A stretch of DNA of 64,000 nt from contig NZ_JBELOI010000008.1 of NCBI RefSeq assembly GCF_040276065.1, positions 124,001-188,000 of the forward strand, given 5' to 3'. Below are positions 32,553 to 41,220 of this stretch, one piece after another. The DNA comes from Castellaniella sp040276065 (GTDB lineage: Bacteria > Pseudomonadota > Gammaproteobacteria > Burkholderiales > Burkholderiaceae_B). A program made the translations under genes and the position numbers. The stretch's first letter is position 1. Each line of letters starts with the position of its first letter. Below the pieces are notes generated by a model that did not search any database, was not told the DNA's origin, and was given only the letters and a program-made list of their open reading frames with translations.

Positions 32553-33965
32553 ATGTCCACCAACGAAGAAGTCGTGAAGATGATCGCCGAACGCGAAGTC
32601 GCGTTCGTGGACTTTCGCTATACCGACACTCTGGGCCGCGAACACCACCTGACCACGCCGGCGCATGTCGTGGACGAGGACAAGATGGAGGCGGGCGTCG
32701 CCTTCGATGGCTCGTCGCTGCCGGGCTGGAAGGGCATCGAGGCGTCGGACATGCTGCTGATCCCCGATCCCTCGACGGCGCGCATGGACCCGTTTCGCGA
32801 GGAGGCTACGCTGATTCTGACCTGCGACGTGGTCGAGCCGTCCGACCTCAAGGGCTATGATCGCGACCCGCGCTCCCTCGCGCGCCGGGCCGAGGCCTAC
32901 CTCAAGTCCAGCGGCCTGGGCGACACCGCGTACTTTGGCCCCGAGCCCGAGTTTTTCGTGTTCGACAGCATCAGCTGGAATGCCGAGATGTCCGGCTGTT
33001 TCGTCAAGATCCGCTCCGACGAGGGGGCTTGGTCCAGCGCGGACGATGCCAACGGCACCAATCTGGGGCATCGGCCAGGCATCAAAGGCGGCTACGTGCC
33101 AGTGCCGCCGGTTGATTCCTTTCAGGACATGCGCTCGGAGATGTGCCTGCTGATGGAACAGCTCGGCGTCCCCGTCGAGGTCCACCATCACGAGGTCGCG
33201 ACCGCGGGCCAGCTCGAGATCGGCACGCGCTTCAGCACATTGGTGCAGCGCGCCGACTGGAACCAGATCATGAAGTACGTGATCCACAACGTGGCCCACG
33301 TCTATGGCAAGACCGCGACCTTCATGCCCAAGCCCATCGTGGGCGACAATGGCTCGGGAATGCACGTGCACCAGTCCATCTGGAAGGACGGCCAGAATCT
33401 GTTCGCCGGCAACGGCTACGGGGGCCTGTCCGAGTTTGCCTTGTATTACATCGGCGGCATCATCAAGCATGCGCGCGCCCTGAACGCCCTCACCAATCCC
33501 TCGACGAACTCCTACAAGCGCCTGGTGCCGCATTACGAAGCGCCGGTCAAACTCGCCTACTCGGCGCGCAACCGTTCCGCCTCCATCCGCATTCCCTATG
33601 TCGGCAACCCCAAGGCGCGCCGCATCGAGGCGCGTTTTCCGGACCCCCTGGCCAATCCCTACCTGGCGTTCTCGGCGTTGATGATGGCGGGCCTGGACGG
33701 CGTTCAGAACAAAATCCACCCGGGCGATCCGGCCGATAAGAATCTGTACGATCTGCCGCCCGAGGAGGACGCCCAGATCCCGACGGTTTGCTCGTCGCTG
33801 GAGCAGGCTCTCGAGGCGCTGGACCGCGACCGCGAGTTCCTGACGCGCGGCGGCGTGTTCAGCAACGATCTGATCGACGCCTATCTCAACCTCAAGGCCG
33901 TCGAGCTCGACCGCCTGCGCGTGACCCCGCATCCTGTCGAGTTCGATATGTACTACAGCCTGTAG
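32553..33965 (+). CDS. glnA: Glutamine synthetase type I
   Basis: A 470-residue dodecameric enzyme making glutamine from glutamate, ammonia and ATP. Beta-grasp and catalytic blocks are VAFDGSSLPGWKGIEASDM, GPEPEFFVFD, HHEVATAGQLEIG, FMPKPIVGDNGSGMHVHQS and RNRSASIRIP. The adenylylation loop is KNLYDLPPEE with the modifiable Tyr, so activity is expected to be controlled by GlnE. Transcription is from the sigma-54/NtrC promoter just upstream, and ntrB-ntrC follow after 12 bp. Confidence 0.98.
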   Translation: MSTNEEVVKMIAEREVAFVDFRYTDTLGREHHLTTPAHVVDEDKMEAGVAFDGSSLPGWKGIEASDMLLIPDPSTARMDPFREEATLILTCDVVEPSDLKGYDRDPRSLARRAEAYLKSSGLGDTAYFGPEPEFFVFDSISWNAEMSGCFVKIRSDEGAWSSADDANGTNLGHRPGIKGGYVPVPPVDSFQDMRSEMCLLMEQLGVPVEVHHHEVATAGQLEIGTRFSTLVQRADWNQIMKYVIHNVAHVYGKTATFMPKPIVGDNGSGMHVHQSIWKDGQNLFAGNGYGGLSEFALYYIGGIIKHARALNALTNPSTNSYKRLVPHYEAPVKLAYSARNRSASIRIPYVGNPKARRIEARFPDPLANPYLAFSALMMAGLDGVQNKIHPGDPADKNLYDLPPEEDAQIPTVCSSLEQALEALDRDREFLTRGGVFSNDLIDAYLNLKAVELDRLRVTPHPVEFDMYYSL

Positions 33966-33977
33966 GCTGGATCGACC

Positions 33978-34928
33978 ATGGACCCCTCCGGCTACGACCT
34001 GCTGAAGACCGCGGTCCTGTTGTTGGATGGGGGCCTGCGGATCCGCCATGCCAATACGGCGGCGGAGGAACACTTCGGCCTGTCGCGCCGCCAGCTCGAG
34101 GGCATGGAGGCCGCCAGGCTCATCGATGGGGCCCAGAGCGTGGTCAAGGTGCCGCTGCGCGGGGCGCCATGGGCCTGGCTCTACGAGATCCCCGTGCGGA
34201 CGGCGGTGCTGGACGATCGGCAGCACATCCATGCCGACCAGGCGGCGCAGCGCGAGTCCTTGCGCAATCTCGCCCATGAGATCCGCAATCCCCTGAGCGG
34301 CTTGCGCGCCGCCGCGCAACTGCTCGAGGGCGAGCTCGATGACCCGGGGCTCAAGGATTACACGGGGGTCATCATTGCGGAGGCCGACCGCCTGGTGGAT
34401 CTGGTCGAGCGCCTGGTGTCCTCGCAGCGGCAGGGGCTGGAGGTCCGCTGCTTCAACATCCACGAGGTCTGCGAGCGGGTCTACACCCTGTTGGCGGCCG
34501 AGCATGGCCGCCGGATCGAGATTGTGCGTGACTACGATGCGTCGGCGCCCGAGGTTCGGGCGGATTTTTCTCGTGTGCTCCAGGCCCTGCTCAACGTGGC
34601 CCGCAATGCGGGCCAAGCCCTGGCCGAGCAGCCCCAGAATCCCGCGCCCCGACTGGTGCTGCGCACGCGCGTCGGCCACCAACTGGTGCTGCCGCGGCGC
34701 CAGGTGCGCATGGGCCTCGTATTGTCCGTCGTCGACAATGGCCCGGGCGTGCCCGAGGCGCTGCGCGACAAGATCTTTCACCCCTTGCTGACGGGGCGCG
34801 CCCAGGGCACGGGACTGGGCCTGAGCCTGGCCCAGGAGTTCATGCAACAGCACGGCGGTCTGGTGGAATTCGATTCACGGCCCGGTCACACCGAATTTCG
34901 CCTGATTCTGCCCATGGAGCCTCTATGA
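33978..34928 (+). CDS. glnL: Nitrogen regulation sensor kinase NtrB
   Basis: A 316-residue cytoplasmic histidine kinase/phosphatase that phosphorylates NtrC under nitrogen limitation and answers to PII. A PAS-like N-terminus (KTAVLLLDGGLRIRHANTAAEEHFGLSRRQLEG) is followed by the H-box NLAHEIRNPLSGLRAAAQLL and ATP-binding boxes LLNVARNAGQAL, VVDNGPGVPE and GTGLGLSLAQEF. It is about 30 residues shorter than E. coli NtrB. Overlaps glnG by 4 bp (ATGA). Confidence 0.95.
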   Translation: MDPSGYDLLKTAVLLLDGGLRIRHANTAAEEHFGLSRRQLEGMEAARLIDGAQSVVKVPLRGAPWAWLYEIPVRTAVLDDRQHIHADQAAQRESLRNLAHEIRNPLSGLRAAAQLLEGELDDPGLKDYTGVIIAEADRLVDLVERLVSSQRQGLEVRCFNIHEVCERVYTLLAAEHGRRIEIVRDYDASAPEVRADFSRVLQALLNVARNAGQALAEQPQNPAPRLVLRTRVGHQLVLPRRQVRMGLVLSVVDNGPGVPEALRDKIFHPLLTGRAQGTGLGLSLAQEFMQQHGGLVEFDSRPGHTEFRLILPMEPL

Positions 34929-36424
34929 ACCCTGTATGGGTCGTCGATGACGAAAAGACCGTGCGCTGGGTCTTGGAAAAGGCTCTGAACAAGGAAGGCT
35001 TGCCGGTGCGCGTTTTCTCGGACGGCATCACCGCGCTGGAGGCGCTCGATCAAGGCGAGCAGCCCTCGGTGGTGCTCACCGATGTTCGCATGCCGGGCCG
35101 CGATGGTTTCACGCTGATGGCGGAGATCAAGGCGCGCGCGCCGAGCACGCCGGTGATCATCATGACGGCGTTCACCGATCTGGATACGACCGTCGCCGCC
35201 TTTCAGCGCGGCGCCTTCGACTATCTGGCCAAACCCTTCGACGTCGAGGCTGCGATCCTCACCATCCGCCGCGCCGCCCAAGAGCGGGCCGATGCCCGGC
35301 CACAGGAGGATCAGGCCGGGCGCGGCGCGCTCATGCCCTCGCACGCGCCCGCGATGCAGGAGGTCTTCCGCGCCATTGGGCGCCTGGCGGCCTCACGGGC
35401 GACGGTGTTGATCACGGGCGAGTCGGGCACCGGCAAGGAGCTCATCGCACGGGCCCTGCACCAGCACAGCCAGCGTGCCACGGGACCGTTTATCGCGGTC
35501 AATGCGGCGGCGATTCCGCGCGACTTGCTCGAGGCCGAGCTCTTTGGGCACGAGCGCGGGGCTTTCACCGGCGCGGTGCAGGCCCGGCGCGGGCGTTTCG
35601 AAGAGGCCCGCGGCGGCACCCTGTTCCTGGACGAAATCGGCGACATGCCGGCAGAGCTGCAGACGCGCCTGCTGCGCGTCCTGGCCGAGGGCAGCTTTTA
35701 CCGCGTGGGCGGCACGCAAGCTCTCACGGTGGATGTGCGGGTGGTGGCCGCCACCCATCAGCCGCTGGAGCGGCGCGTGGCCCAGGGCTCTTTTCGCGAG
35801 GATTTATTCCATCGGCTCAACGTGATTCGCCTGCGCCTGCCGCCGCTGCGCGAGCGCCGCGAAGACATTGCCTCGCTGGCCGCGCATTTCCTGAGCGCCA
35901 GCGCCGCCGAGCTCGGCGTGCCGGTGCGCACTCTCAGCCCCGAGGCGCTCGAAGCCCTCGAGCGCTTCGACTATCCCGGCAATATCCGGCAGCTCGAAAA
36001 TATCTGCCAGTGGCTGACCGTGATGGCACCCAGCCGGACGGTCGAGCGGCGCGACCTGCCCCCGGAGGTCCTCGATGCCGATTTTGGTGCCGGCCTTGCG
36101 GGCAGCAGGGTGGACGCCGATGCGGCGGCGCCGGCCGCCGGCCTGCCGCAAGAGCAGGCCGGGCCGGAGTGGACGGCCGCCCTTGGCGAGGATGCGCGCC
36201 GCCGCCTGGGCCGCCAGGAGCCCTGCGTCATGGAGACCTTGTCGATGAGCTTCGAGCGCGCGGTGATCAGTGCCGCCCTGGCCTACAGTGGCGGCCGGCG
36301 CGGGGAAGCGGCCCGGCGCCTGGGCATCGGCCGCAACACGCTGGCGCGCAAGTGTCGGGAACTGGGCGTAGACGCCGGTGGCGCGGACGAGTGTCCTGTG
36401 CGGATTAACCGAACAGGACACTAG
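34925..36424 (+). CDS. glnG: Nitrogen regulation response regulator NtrC
   Basis: A 499-residue sigma-54 activator: receiver domain with phospho-acceptor Asp in VVLTDVRMPGRDG, an AAA+ domain with Walker A GESGTGKEL, the sigma-54 contact loop ERGAFTGA and Walker B GGTLFLDEIGDMP, and a Fis-type helix-turn-helix (ALAYSGGRRGEAARRLGIGRNTLARKCREL). It is about 30 residues longer than enteric NtrC, partly in the linker before the DNA-binding domain and partly in a C-terminal tail (CPVRINRTGH) written by a hairpin. It should activate glnA from the tandem sites upstream. Its TAG stop is shared with the opposite-strand fbpC stop. Confidence 0.95.
   Translation: MNPVWVVDDEKTVRWVLEKALNKEGLPVRVFSDGITALEALDQGEQPSVVLTDVRMPGRDGFTLMAEIKARAPSTPVIIMTAFTDLDTTVAAFQRGAFDYLAKPFDVEAAILTIRRAAQERADARPQEDQAGRGALMPSHAPAMQEVFRAIGRLAASRATVLITGESGTGKELIARALHQHSQRATGPFIAVNAAAIPRDLLEAELFGHERGAFTGAVQARRGRFEEARGGTLFLDEIGDMPAELQTRLLRVLAEGSFYRVGGTQALTVDVRVVAATHQPLERRVAQGSFREDLFHRLNVIRLRLPPLRERREDIASLAAHFLSASAAELGVPVRTLSPEALEALERFDYPGNIRQLENICQWLTVMAPSRTVERRDLPPEVLDADFGAGLAGSRVDADAAAPAAGLPQEQAGPEWTAALGEDARRRLGRQEPCVMETLSMSFERAVISAALAYSGGRRGEAARRLGIGRNTLARKCRELGVDAGGADECPVRINRTGH
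36391..36421. terminator. Hairpin at the convergent ends of glnG and fbpC
   Basis: GTGTCCTG (36391-36398) pairs with CAGGACAC (36414-36421) around a 15-base loop that contains a further CGG/CCG pair. The hairpin forms the last codons of glnG and directly abuts the shared CTAG. It is symmetric, so it could terminate or protect transcripts from both sides; no T tract follows. Confidence 0.5.
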
Positions 36425-37227
36425 GTCCCGTCAATATCGCATCGGGCAGTGACGCCGGCCGGGCTGCCCCGCAGGCAGGCCTGGGCGCGCCGGGCCAATA
36501 AGGCTTCGCGGCGCACGAAGGCCGCGATTTCGGGGGTGGCCGGGTGGTGGTGCAGGCCATAGGGGGTGTCCCATTGCGCCAGGGTGTGGGAATGCATCAC
36601 CCCGATCTGATCCGCAATGGCAAAGGCTTCAGCCTGGTTGTGGGTGACCAGCAGAGCGGTGCGGCCCGAGGCCTTGAGGATGTCGCGCAACTCAAAGGCG
36701 AGTTTCTCGCGGGCATCGATATCCAGGTTTGAAAACGGCTCGTCGAGCAGGAGCAGGTCGGGCTCGGGCGCGAGCGCGCGCGCAAGGGCCACGCGCTGCT
36801 GCTGCCCGCCCGAGAGCTGGTGCGGGTAGCGGTCGCCCAGGTTGCTGAGGTCGGTGAGGGCCAGCATTTCGCGCACCCTGCGCCCGCGCGCCTCGGCGGT
36901 GAGGCGGCGCAGGCCGAATCCCACGTTCCCGCAGACCGTCAGGTGGGGGAACAGGGCATAGTCCTGAAACATCATGCCGACCCGCCGGTGCTCGGGCTCG
37001 ACCTGGCCGCCGGCGCTCGAGAGCACGCGCCCGGCCAGGCGGATCTCGCCCTTGTCCAGGGGTTCGAAGCCCGCGATGGCCCGCAGCACAGTGGTTTTCC
37101 CGCAGCCCGAGGCGCCCAGCAGGCAGGCGATCTGGCCGCCCTCCAGGGACAGGCTGAGATCGTTCACGGCCCGCAGCCGGCCATTGGTCGCGGGGTAGCT
37201 CAGATAAATGTGATCCAGTTCCAGCAT
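36421..37227 (-). CDS. fbpC: Ferric iron ABC transporter ATP-binding protein
   Basis: A 268-residue ATPase driving Fe(III) import. Walker A is GASGCGKTTV, the signature HQLSGGQQQRVALARAL, Walker B LLLLDEPFSNLD and the switch His is in LLVTHNQAEA. It is shorter than the roughly 350-residue FbpC of other species and lacks a C-terminal TOBE/regulatory domain. Third gene of fbpA-fbpB-fbpC, starting 7 bp after fbpB. Iron regulation should come from the Fur box upstream of fbpA. Confidence 0.88.
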   Translation of the reverse strand: MLELDHIYLSYPATNGRLRAVNDLSLSLEGGQIACLLGASGCGKTTVLRAIAGFEPLDKGEIRLAGRVLSSAGGQVEPEHRRVGMMFQDYALFPHLTVCGNVGFGLRRLTAEARGRRVREMLALTDLSNLGDRYPHQLSGGQQQRVALARALAPEPDLLLLDEPFSNLDIDAREKLAFELRDILKASGRTALLVTHNQAEAFAIADQIGVMHSHTLAQWDTPYGLHHHPATPEIAAFVRREALLARRAQACLRGSPAGVTARCDIDGT

Positions 37228-37234
37228 TGGGGCC

Positions 37235-38896
37235 TCAGGGGGTCTTTCGGTTCTGCATGCGAGCCAGCACGATGACGGGAATCAGGCCCGCCAGCACGAT
37301 GCCCAGCGCGGCAATCGCGCCTTCCTCGTAGGAACCGCGGGCGGCTTCGCCGTACAGCCATGTCGCCAGCGTATCGAAGTTCATGGGCCGCAACAGCAGC
37401 GTGGCCGGCAATTCCTTCATGCTGTCGACGAATACCAGCAGCGCGGCTGTGGCCAGCGCCGGCCGCAGCAGTGGCAGGTGGATGCGGCGTAGGGTGCCAT
37501 TGACGCTTTCGCCCAGCAGGCGCGCCGCCTGCTCGATCGAGGGCGGGATGCGGGTGAGACCCGCCTCGATGCTGCCCACCGAGATTGCCATGAAGCGGAT
37601 GGCGTAGGCGCCGGCGAGGACCATGGGCGAACCCATCAGGAACAGCTCGGCCGGCGCCATGCCCAGGGTGTCGCGCACCAGGGCCAGGCCGCGCTCGAAA
37701 GCCATGATCGGAAAGAGCAGCCCGATCGCCAGCACCGTTCCGGGCAGGGCGTAGCCAAGGGTGGCCAGGCGCGGCAGGGCGCGCAGCCAGCGCGAGGGCC
37801 GCAACATGATGCGTGCGCTCCAGGCAACGACCAGGCCCAGGCCCACCGTGATCGCTGTCGCCAGCAGGGACACCGATACGGTGTTCACCCCCGCGTGCAG
37901 CAGCCGCGGCGAGGGGGCGCCGCTGATCATCAGCCATTCGCCGGTCTGGATCAGCAGGTAAGCCGCGGGCGCGCCGAATCCGACGAGTACGGGCCAGGCG
38001 GCCAGGGCGGTGGCCGTCCAGGCGGCGGCCCCGCGCAGGCGCCGGGCCTGGATGGGGTGCGGACGCCGCGAGCCGGCATAGCGCAGCATGCGCCGTCCGT
38101 GGCGTTCCGCCGCGATCAACATCATGACCAGGGCCAGCATCACCAGCGCGATCTGGGCGGCGCCGCTCAGGTCCGAGCGGCTCACCCAGGTCGAATAGAC
38201 CGACACCGTGAGGGTCTGGATGCCGAGGAATTCGGATGCGCCGATGTCGTTGAGGGTTTCCAGCAAGACCAGGCTCAGGCCGACCGCGATCGCCGGCCGC
38301 GCCATGGGCAGGGCCACCCGGAAGAACGTGCTCCAGGGGCCATGGCCGAGCAGGCGGGCGGCCTCGAGCAGACTGGCCGCCTGGGTGGCGAACATGCTGC
38401 GGGTGGTCAGGTAGACATAGGGATAGAGGACGAATCCCAGCAGGCCGATGGCGCCGGGCAGATTGCGCAGGTCGGGCAGGCGGAACTCGCGCGGGCTGTC
38501 GTAGCCCAGCAGCATCCGCAGCGCGCTCTGGACCGGACCGATGGGATGCAGGATATCCAGATAGGCGTAGGCCACGATGTAGGTGGGCACCGCCAGCGGC
38601 AGCAGCATCGCCCAGGACAAAGTGCGGCGCAACGGAAAGTCGTAGGCGGTGACCAGCCAGGCGCCGCCCACGCCCAGCCCGGCGCTGAGGATCCCGACGC
38701 CCGCCAGGAGCGCCAGCGTCCGGGCAAAAGCGCCGGGCAGCACGTAATCCAGCAGGTGTGCCCAGTGCTCGAACGAACCCTGAGCGGCCAGGCTCAGCAG
38801 CGAGGCGACGGGCGCCAGTACGCCGATCCCCGCCAGGATCATGCCAAAGTGCCAGATGCGCGCCTGAGCGCGCGACCCAGAGGGAAAGCCGGTCAA
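37235..38896 (-). CDS. fbpB: Ferric iron ABC transporter permease (two fused permease domains)
   Basis: A 553-residue inner-membrane protein with about 12 helices arranged as two BPD_transp_1 domains, as in FbpB/SfuB. EAA-like loops appear in each half: EAARLLGHGPWSTFFRVALPMARPAI and EQAARLLGESVNGTLRRIHLPLLRPAL. The C-terminus has the family sequence LVFVDSMKELPATLLLRPMNFDTLA. It lies between fbpA (25 bp gap) and fbpC (7 bp gap). Confidence 0.92.
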   Translation of the reverse strand: MTGFPSGSRAQARIWHFGMILAGIGVLAPVASLLSLAAQGSFEHWAHLLDYVLPGAFARTLALLAGVGILSAGLGVGGAWLVTAYDFPLRRTLSWAMLLPLAVPTYIVAYAYLDILHPIGPVQSALRMLLGYDSPREFRLPDLRNLPGAIGLLGFVLYPYVYLTTRSMFATQAASLLEAARLLGHGPWSTFFRVALPMARPAIAVGLSLVLLETLNDIGASEFLGIQTLTVSVYSTWVSRSDLSGAAQIALVMLALVMMLIAAERHGRRMLRYAGSRRPHPIQARRLRGAAAWTATALAAWPVLVGFGAPAAYLLIQTGEWLMISGAPSPRLLHAGVNTVSVSLLATAITVGLGLVVAWSARIMLRPSRWLRALPRLATLGYALPGTVLAIGLLFPIMAFERGLALVRDTLGMAPAELFLMGSPMVLAGAYAIRFMAISVGSIEAGLTRIPPSIEQAARLLGESVNGTLRRIHLPLLRPALATAALLVFVDSMKELPATLLLRPMNFDTLATWLYGEAARGSYEEGAIAALGIVLAGLIPVIVLARMQNRKTP

Positions 38897-38921
38897 GCCA
38901 TTACCGCCCGGAGGGCGTCCG

Positions 38922-39968
38922 CTATTGATTCAGTCCAACCTTGTCGACCAGCTCGCTGGCGAGCTTCCGATGCCGGGCGATCTCGGTGAGCGGCAGATCG
39001 TCCACCTGCAGCGTGCCGAAGCTCGCGACCACGGGGTCGAGGGCGACGCCGGCCTTGACAGGGTATTCATAGTTCGCCTTGGCGTACAAGCTCTGGGCCT
39101 CGTCGGAGACCAGATACTCCAGCAACTGGACCGCCTGGGCCTGATGAGGGGCATGCCGGGCGACGGCCGCGCCCGAGATGTTCACGTGCGTGCCCGCGGA
39201 ACCCTTGAAGGTTGGGCGCACGACTTTGATGGCCTCGCCCCACTTGTAGCCGTCGGAGTCCGGTGGTGAGTTTTTCATCCGGCCCACATAATAGGCATTG
39301 GCGATGCCGATGTCGCAGATGCCGCCTAGAATGTCTCGCGCCACGTCACGGTCGCCGCCCGTCGCGGGCCGTCCGAGGTTGGCCTTGACGCCGCGCAGCC
39401 ACTGCTCGGCCGCCGCGGCGCCGTCGTGCGCGATCAACGCCGCAATCAGCGCGGTGTTGTAGGGGTGCTGGCCCGAGCGGATGCAGACCTTGCCTTTCCA
39501 TTTCGGATCGGCGAAATCCTCGTAATTCAGAGCCTGAATGTCCAGGTCCTTGGCAACGTAGGCGACGCGGTCGCGCAGCGACAGCGCATACCACTGGCCG
39601 TCGGCGCCGCGCAGGTTCGCCGGGATCACGGATTCCAGTACCTTGGACTGCACGGGCTGGGTGATGCCGCCATCGACCAGGTCGAGCAGATTGCCGATGT
39701 CCACGGTCATCAGCACGTCGGCCGGGGATTGCGCCCCCTCGGTCTTGACACGTTCGAGCAGACCGTCCTTGACGAACACGGTGTTGACCTTGACGTTCGA
39801 CTGCTGGGTGAAGGCGTCCAGCAGCGGCTGGATCAGCTTGGGCTCACGGGTGGTGTAGAGGTTCACTTCGGCGGCCATTGCGGCCGAAGCCGCCAGCATC
39901 GGCAAGCCGAGCGCCAGTGCGGCCAGCCGATGCTTGAATCGGGAAGGGTTGGAAAGGGGCGAGGGCAT
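38922..39968 (-). CDS. fbpA: Periplasmic ferric iron-binding protein
   Basis: A 348-residue periplasmic transferrin-like protein that binds Fe(III) and hands it to FbpBC. After the signal peptide (LAALALGLPMLAASAAMA) the mature start is EVNLYTTREPKLIQPLLDAF. The Tyr pair used for iron coordination is seen in GIANAYYVGRMKNSP, along with CIRSGQHPYNTALIA. The ATG at 39968 puts the signal peptide at the N-terminus; an upstream frame to 40046 would read through the Fur box. First gene of an iron-regulated operon. Confidence 0.93.
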   Translation of the reverse strand: MPSPLSNPSRFKHRLAALALGLPMLAASAAMAAEVNLYTTREPKLIQPLLDAFTQQSNVKVNTVFVKDGLLERVKTEGAQSPADVLMTVDIGNLLDLVDGGITQPVQSKVLESVIPANLRGADGQWYALSLRDRVAYVAKDLDIQALNYEDFADPKWKGKVCIRSGQHPYNTALIAALIAHDGAAAAEQWLRGVKANLGRPATGGDRDVARDILGGICDIGIANAYYVGRMKNSPPDSDGYKWGEAIKVVRPTFKGSAGTHVNISGAAVARHAPHQAQAVQLLEYLVSDEAQSLYAKANYEYPVKAGVALDPVVASFGTLQVDDLPLTEIARHRKLASELVDKVGLNQ

Positions 39969-40030
39969 GCGAATGGCTCCCGTGGCGGTCTGCGCCGAGT
40001 GCGTGGTTAAGAGGGTATTGAGGGCAGGAA

Positions 40031-40045
40031 TGATAATGATTATCA
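40031..40045. promoter_or_regulatory. Fur box upstream of fbpA
   Basis: TGATAAT-G-ATTATCA is a perfect 7-1-7 Fur palindrome, 62 bases upstream of the fbpA start. Fe-loaded Fur would repress the fbpABC operon when iron is plentiful. Confidence 0.93.
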
Positions 40046-40100
40046 AAACTTCCGCAGTGCAAAGATTACCTGACCGCTACTTGAAAGTAAACTGAAACGA

Positions 40101-40172
40101 AGCGGCGCAGCGGGGTAGGGTGCGTCGGTGCGCCGCTCCGCAGGCATCCCGGGCCGATGTCTGCGGAGCGGC
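40101..40172. terminator. Overlapping alternative hairpins after the tct operon
   Basis: Two inverted repeats share bases: 40101-40109 pairs with 40129-40137 (9 bp), and 40132-40143 pairs with 40161-40172 (12 bp, perfect, 17-base loop). They cannot both form. The region lies between the end of the tct/Bug operon and the fbpA promoter, both on the minus strand. The longer stem is the likely transcription stop of the former. Confidence 0.55.
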
Positions 40173-40218
40173 TGGGGCCTGGCGCGCGTTTCGCGTGCGG
40201 GCCCGGCGAGCCTCGGAC

Positions 40219-41187
40219 TTATTGCAGGCGGATGTTCTGCGAGCGGATGATGCCGCCCAGCAGCTCGGTTTCCTTTTCCACGCGGGTCTTCATGCCCTCG
40301 GGCGTCGTGCCCACCGCCTTCCAGCCTTGCGTGAGCAGTTTTTCCTGGGTGGCGGGGGTCTTGAGGATGTCCATGATGCTGGCCGAGATTTTCTGCTGGA
40401 CGGCCTCGGGCAGGCTCGCCGGTCCGACGAGCGCGGTCCAGACCTCGAGGGTGAAATCCTTGACCCCGGCTTCGGACAAGGAAGGCACGCTCGGCACGAG
40501 CGGGCTCGGGCCGGCGGTGGTCACGCCGATCGCCTTGAGCTTGCCCGCCTCGACCTGGGGCATGGCCACGCCCGGGGGCATCAGCGCCATCTGCACCTGG
40601 CCGCCGATCAGGGCCGTCACCACGGCCGGGTTGCCGCCGGTGTAGGGCACCAGCATGGGCTTCAGGCCCGGGACCTCGCCTTTGAGCAGCTCCATGCCCA
40701 GGTGCGAAACCGAGCCGACCCCCACCGAGCCGTAGTTCCAGCGGTCGCCTTCCTGCCGGGCTTTGTCGAAGAATGCGGTGCCGCCGGGTTCGCTCGCGGG
40801 CGCGACCAGGATCAGCGGCGCGGTCGTCAGCAGGCTGATGTAGCTGAAATCCTTGACGGGGTCGTAGGGCAGGCTGGGGTAGAGCATCTGGGACGAGGTC
40901 AGGTTGCCGTTGATGACGATGCCCAGTGTGTGCCCGTCGGTCGCCTTGGCCACGTGGTCGGCTGCGATATTGCCGCTCGCCCCGGGCTTGTTCTCGATGA
41001 TGACGGGTTGGCCCAACAGCTTGGAGAGTGGCTCGGAAAGAGTGCGCGCGACCATGTCCGGGGTGGATCCCCCGGGAAAGCCCACGACCAGTTTGACCGG
41101 CTGGGTCGGCCAGTCCTGGGCATGCGCGCCCATCGATGCGGTGAGAGCTGCGGCGGCCGCGGCCATGACGAATGTGCGACGTTGCAT
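40219..41187 (-). CDS. Bug/TctC-family tripartite tricarboxylate receptor
   Basis: A 322-residue periplasmic binding protein of the Bug family. Tat-like or Sec signal (MQRRTFVMAAAAAALTASMGAHA), then the hallmark opening WPTQPVKLVVGFPGGSTPDMVARTL and GQPVIIENKPGASGNIAADHVAKA. These proteins feed TctAB with di- or tricarboxylates or many other small ligands; the ligand cannot be read from sequence. Last gene of tctB-tctA-oxidoreductase-Bug on the minus strand, 33 bp after the oxidoreductase. Confidence 0.92.
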   Translation of the reverse strand: MQRRTFVMAAAAAALTASMGAHAQDWPTQPVKLVVGFPGGSTPDMVARTLSEPLSKLLGQPVIIENKPGASGNIAADHVAKATDGHTLGIVINGNLTSSQMLYPSLPYDPVKDFSYISLLTTAPLILVAPASEPGGTAFFDKARQEGDRWNYGSVGVGSVSHLGMELLKGEVPGLKPMLVPYTGGNPAVVTALIGGQVQMALMPPGVAMPQVEAGKLKAIGVTTAGPSPLVPSVPSLSEAGVKDFTLEVWTALVGPASLPEAVQQKISASIMDILKTPATQEKLLTQGWKAVGTTPEGMKTRVEKETELLGGIIRSQNIRLQ

Positions 41188-41220
41188 TGAAGGTCTCCGT
41201 GGAAAGTTTTGTCTGGGTGA

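Noticed and set aside
32523..34853. A 776-codon minus-strand frame opposite glnA and ntrB.
   Set aside because: Crosses a gene boundary and a known promoter region, with no domain; shadow frame caused by high GC at third positions.
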